Shown in pieces: positions 11,600 to 11,623 of a DNA stretch of 11,623 nucleotides. The stretch's first letter is position 1. Every line of letters begins with the position of its first letter. This DNA comes from JAEZAF01 sp964395665 (GTDB lineage Bacteria > Chloroflexota > Anaerolineae > Aggregatilineales > Phototrophicaceae), in the NCBI GenBank assembly GCA_964395665.1, contig CAYNDH010000144.1, forward strand, positions 1 through 11,623, in the 5' to 3' direction. A program made the position numbers and the translations under genes. The notes beneath the pieces were generated by a model, which saw only the letters and a list, made by a program, of their open reading frames with translations, had not been told where the DNA came from and made no database searches.

Positions 11600-11623
11600 G
11601 GACAACGCAGGCATTGTCCCTAC
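11600..11623. repeat. Second copy of the GGACAA/TTGTCC palindrome, cut by the window end
   Basis: GGACAACG, then CAGGCATTGTCCCTAC, matches the first half of the element at 960-998 without the inner ACATGC hairpin. GGACAA pairs with TTGTCC. The remainder would lie beyond the window. Confidence 0.7.

Overview
The window reads as chromosomal DNA from a Chloroflexota bacterium, probably Anaerolineae-like. This is an inference. It rests on the secreted Thr/Pro-linker proteins, a short Flp pilin of the type common there, a LivF with a basic RRKRWLG-type tail, and GGACAA/TTGTCC-type intergenic palindromes. No 16S or database comparison was possible. Nearly everything lies on the minus strand; the only convincing plus-strand gene is a SnoaL-like protein at 4021-4455.

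Region 1 (about 1-3930, minus) is a translation and secretion locus. In transcription order it holds tRNA-Thr(UGU), tRNA-Tyr(GUA), tRNA-Thr(GGU), rpmG (L33), tRNA-Trp(CCA), secE, nusG, rplK and rplA. Two good sigma70-type promoters precede the tRNAs. Oddities are a palindromic element inside the unusually wide rplK-rplA gap, three tandem copies of the rplA 3' end, a tRNA spacer made almost wholly of one perfect hairpin, and long acidic N-terminal extensions on SecE and NusG that share a D/E-E-M-D-Y motif.

Region 2 (3930-4535) is the plus-strand SnoaL-like gene, closed by a strong hairpin shared with the convergent pilin gene.

Region 3 (4551-9964, minus) is a cell-surface region. An FG-GAP seven-blade beta-propeller protein with a Thr/Pro linker and a C-terminal binding-type domain has its own promoter and terminator. 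Below it lie a 36-residue membrane microprotein (7502-7612), a membrane-anchored Thr/Pro stalk protein (6577-7347), a second single-pass protein (5489-6535) and an unrecognised soluble protein (4921-5415). An orphan Flp pilin with its own promoter follows. The stalk protein and the second membrane protein share a C-terminal two-cysteine domain ending in C-x-A-N-x-A-x-VNFA. The microprotein resembles the stalk protein's membrane anchor. This set is the best candidate in the window for an undescribed system.

Region 4 (10233-11623, minus) holds livF (a branched-chain amino acid type ABC ATPase) followed by an acylphosphatase, then repeat-rich intergenic DNA at the window end. The 372-nt gap between the acylphosphatase and the FG-GAP gene contains a promoter, a direct repeat and a multi-stem inverted-repeat structure.
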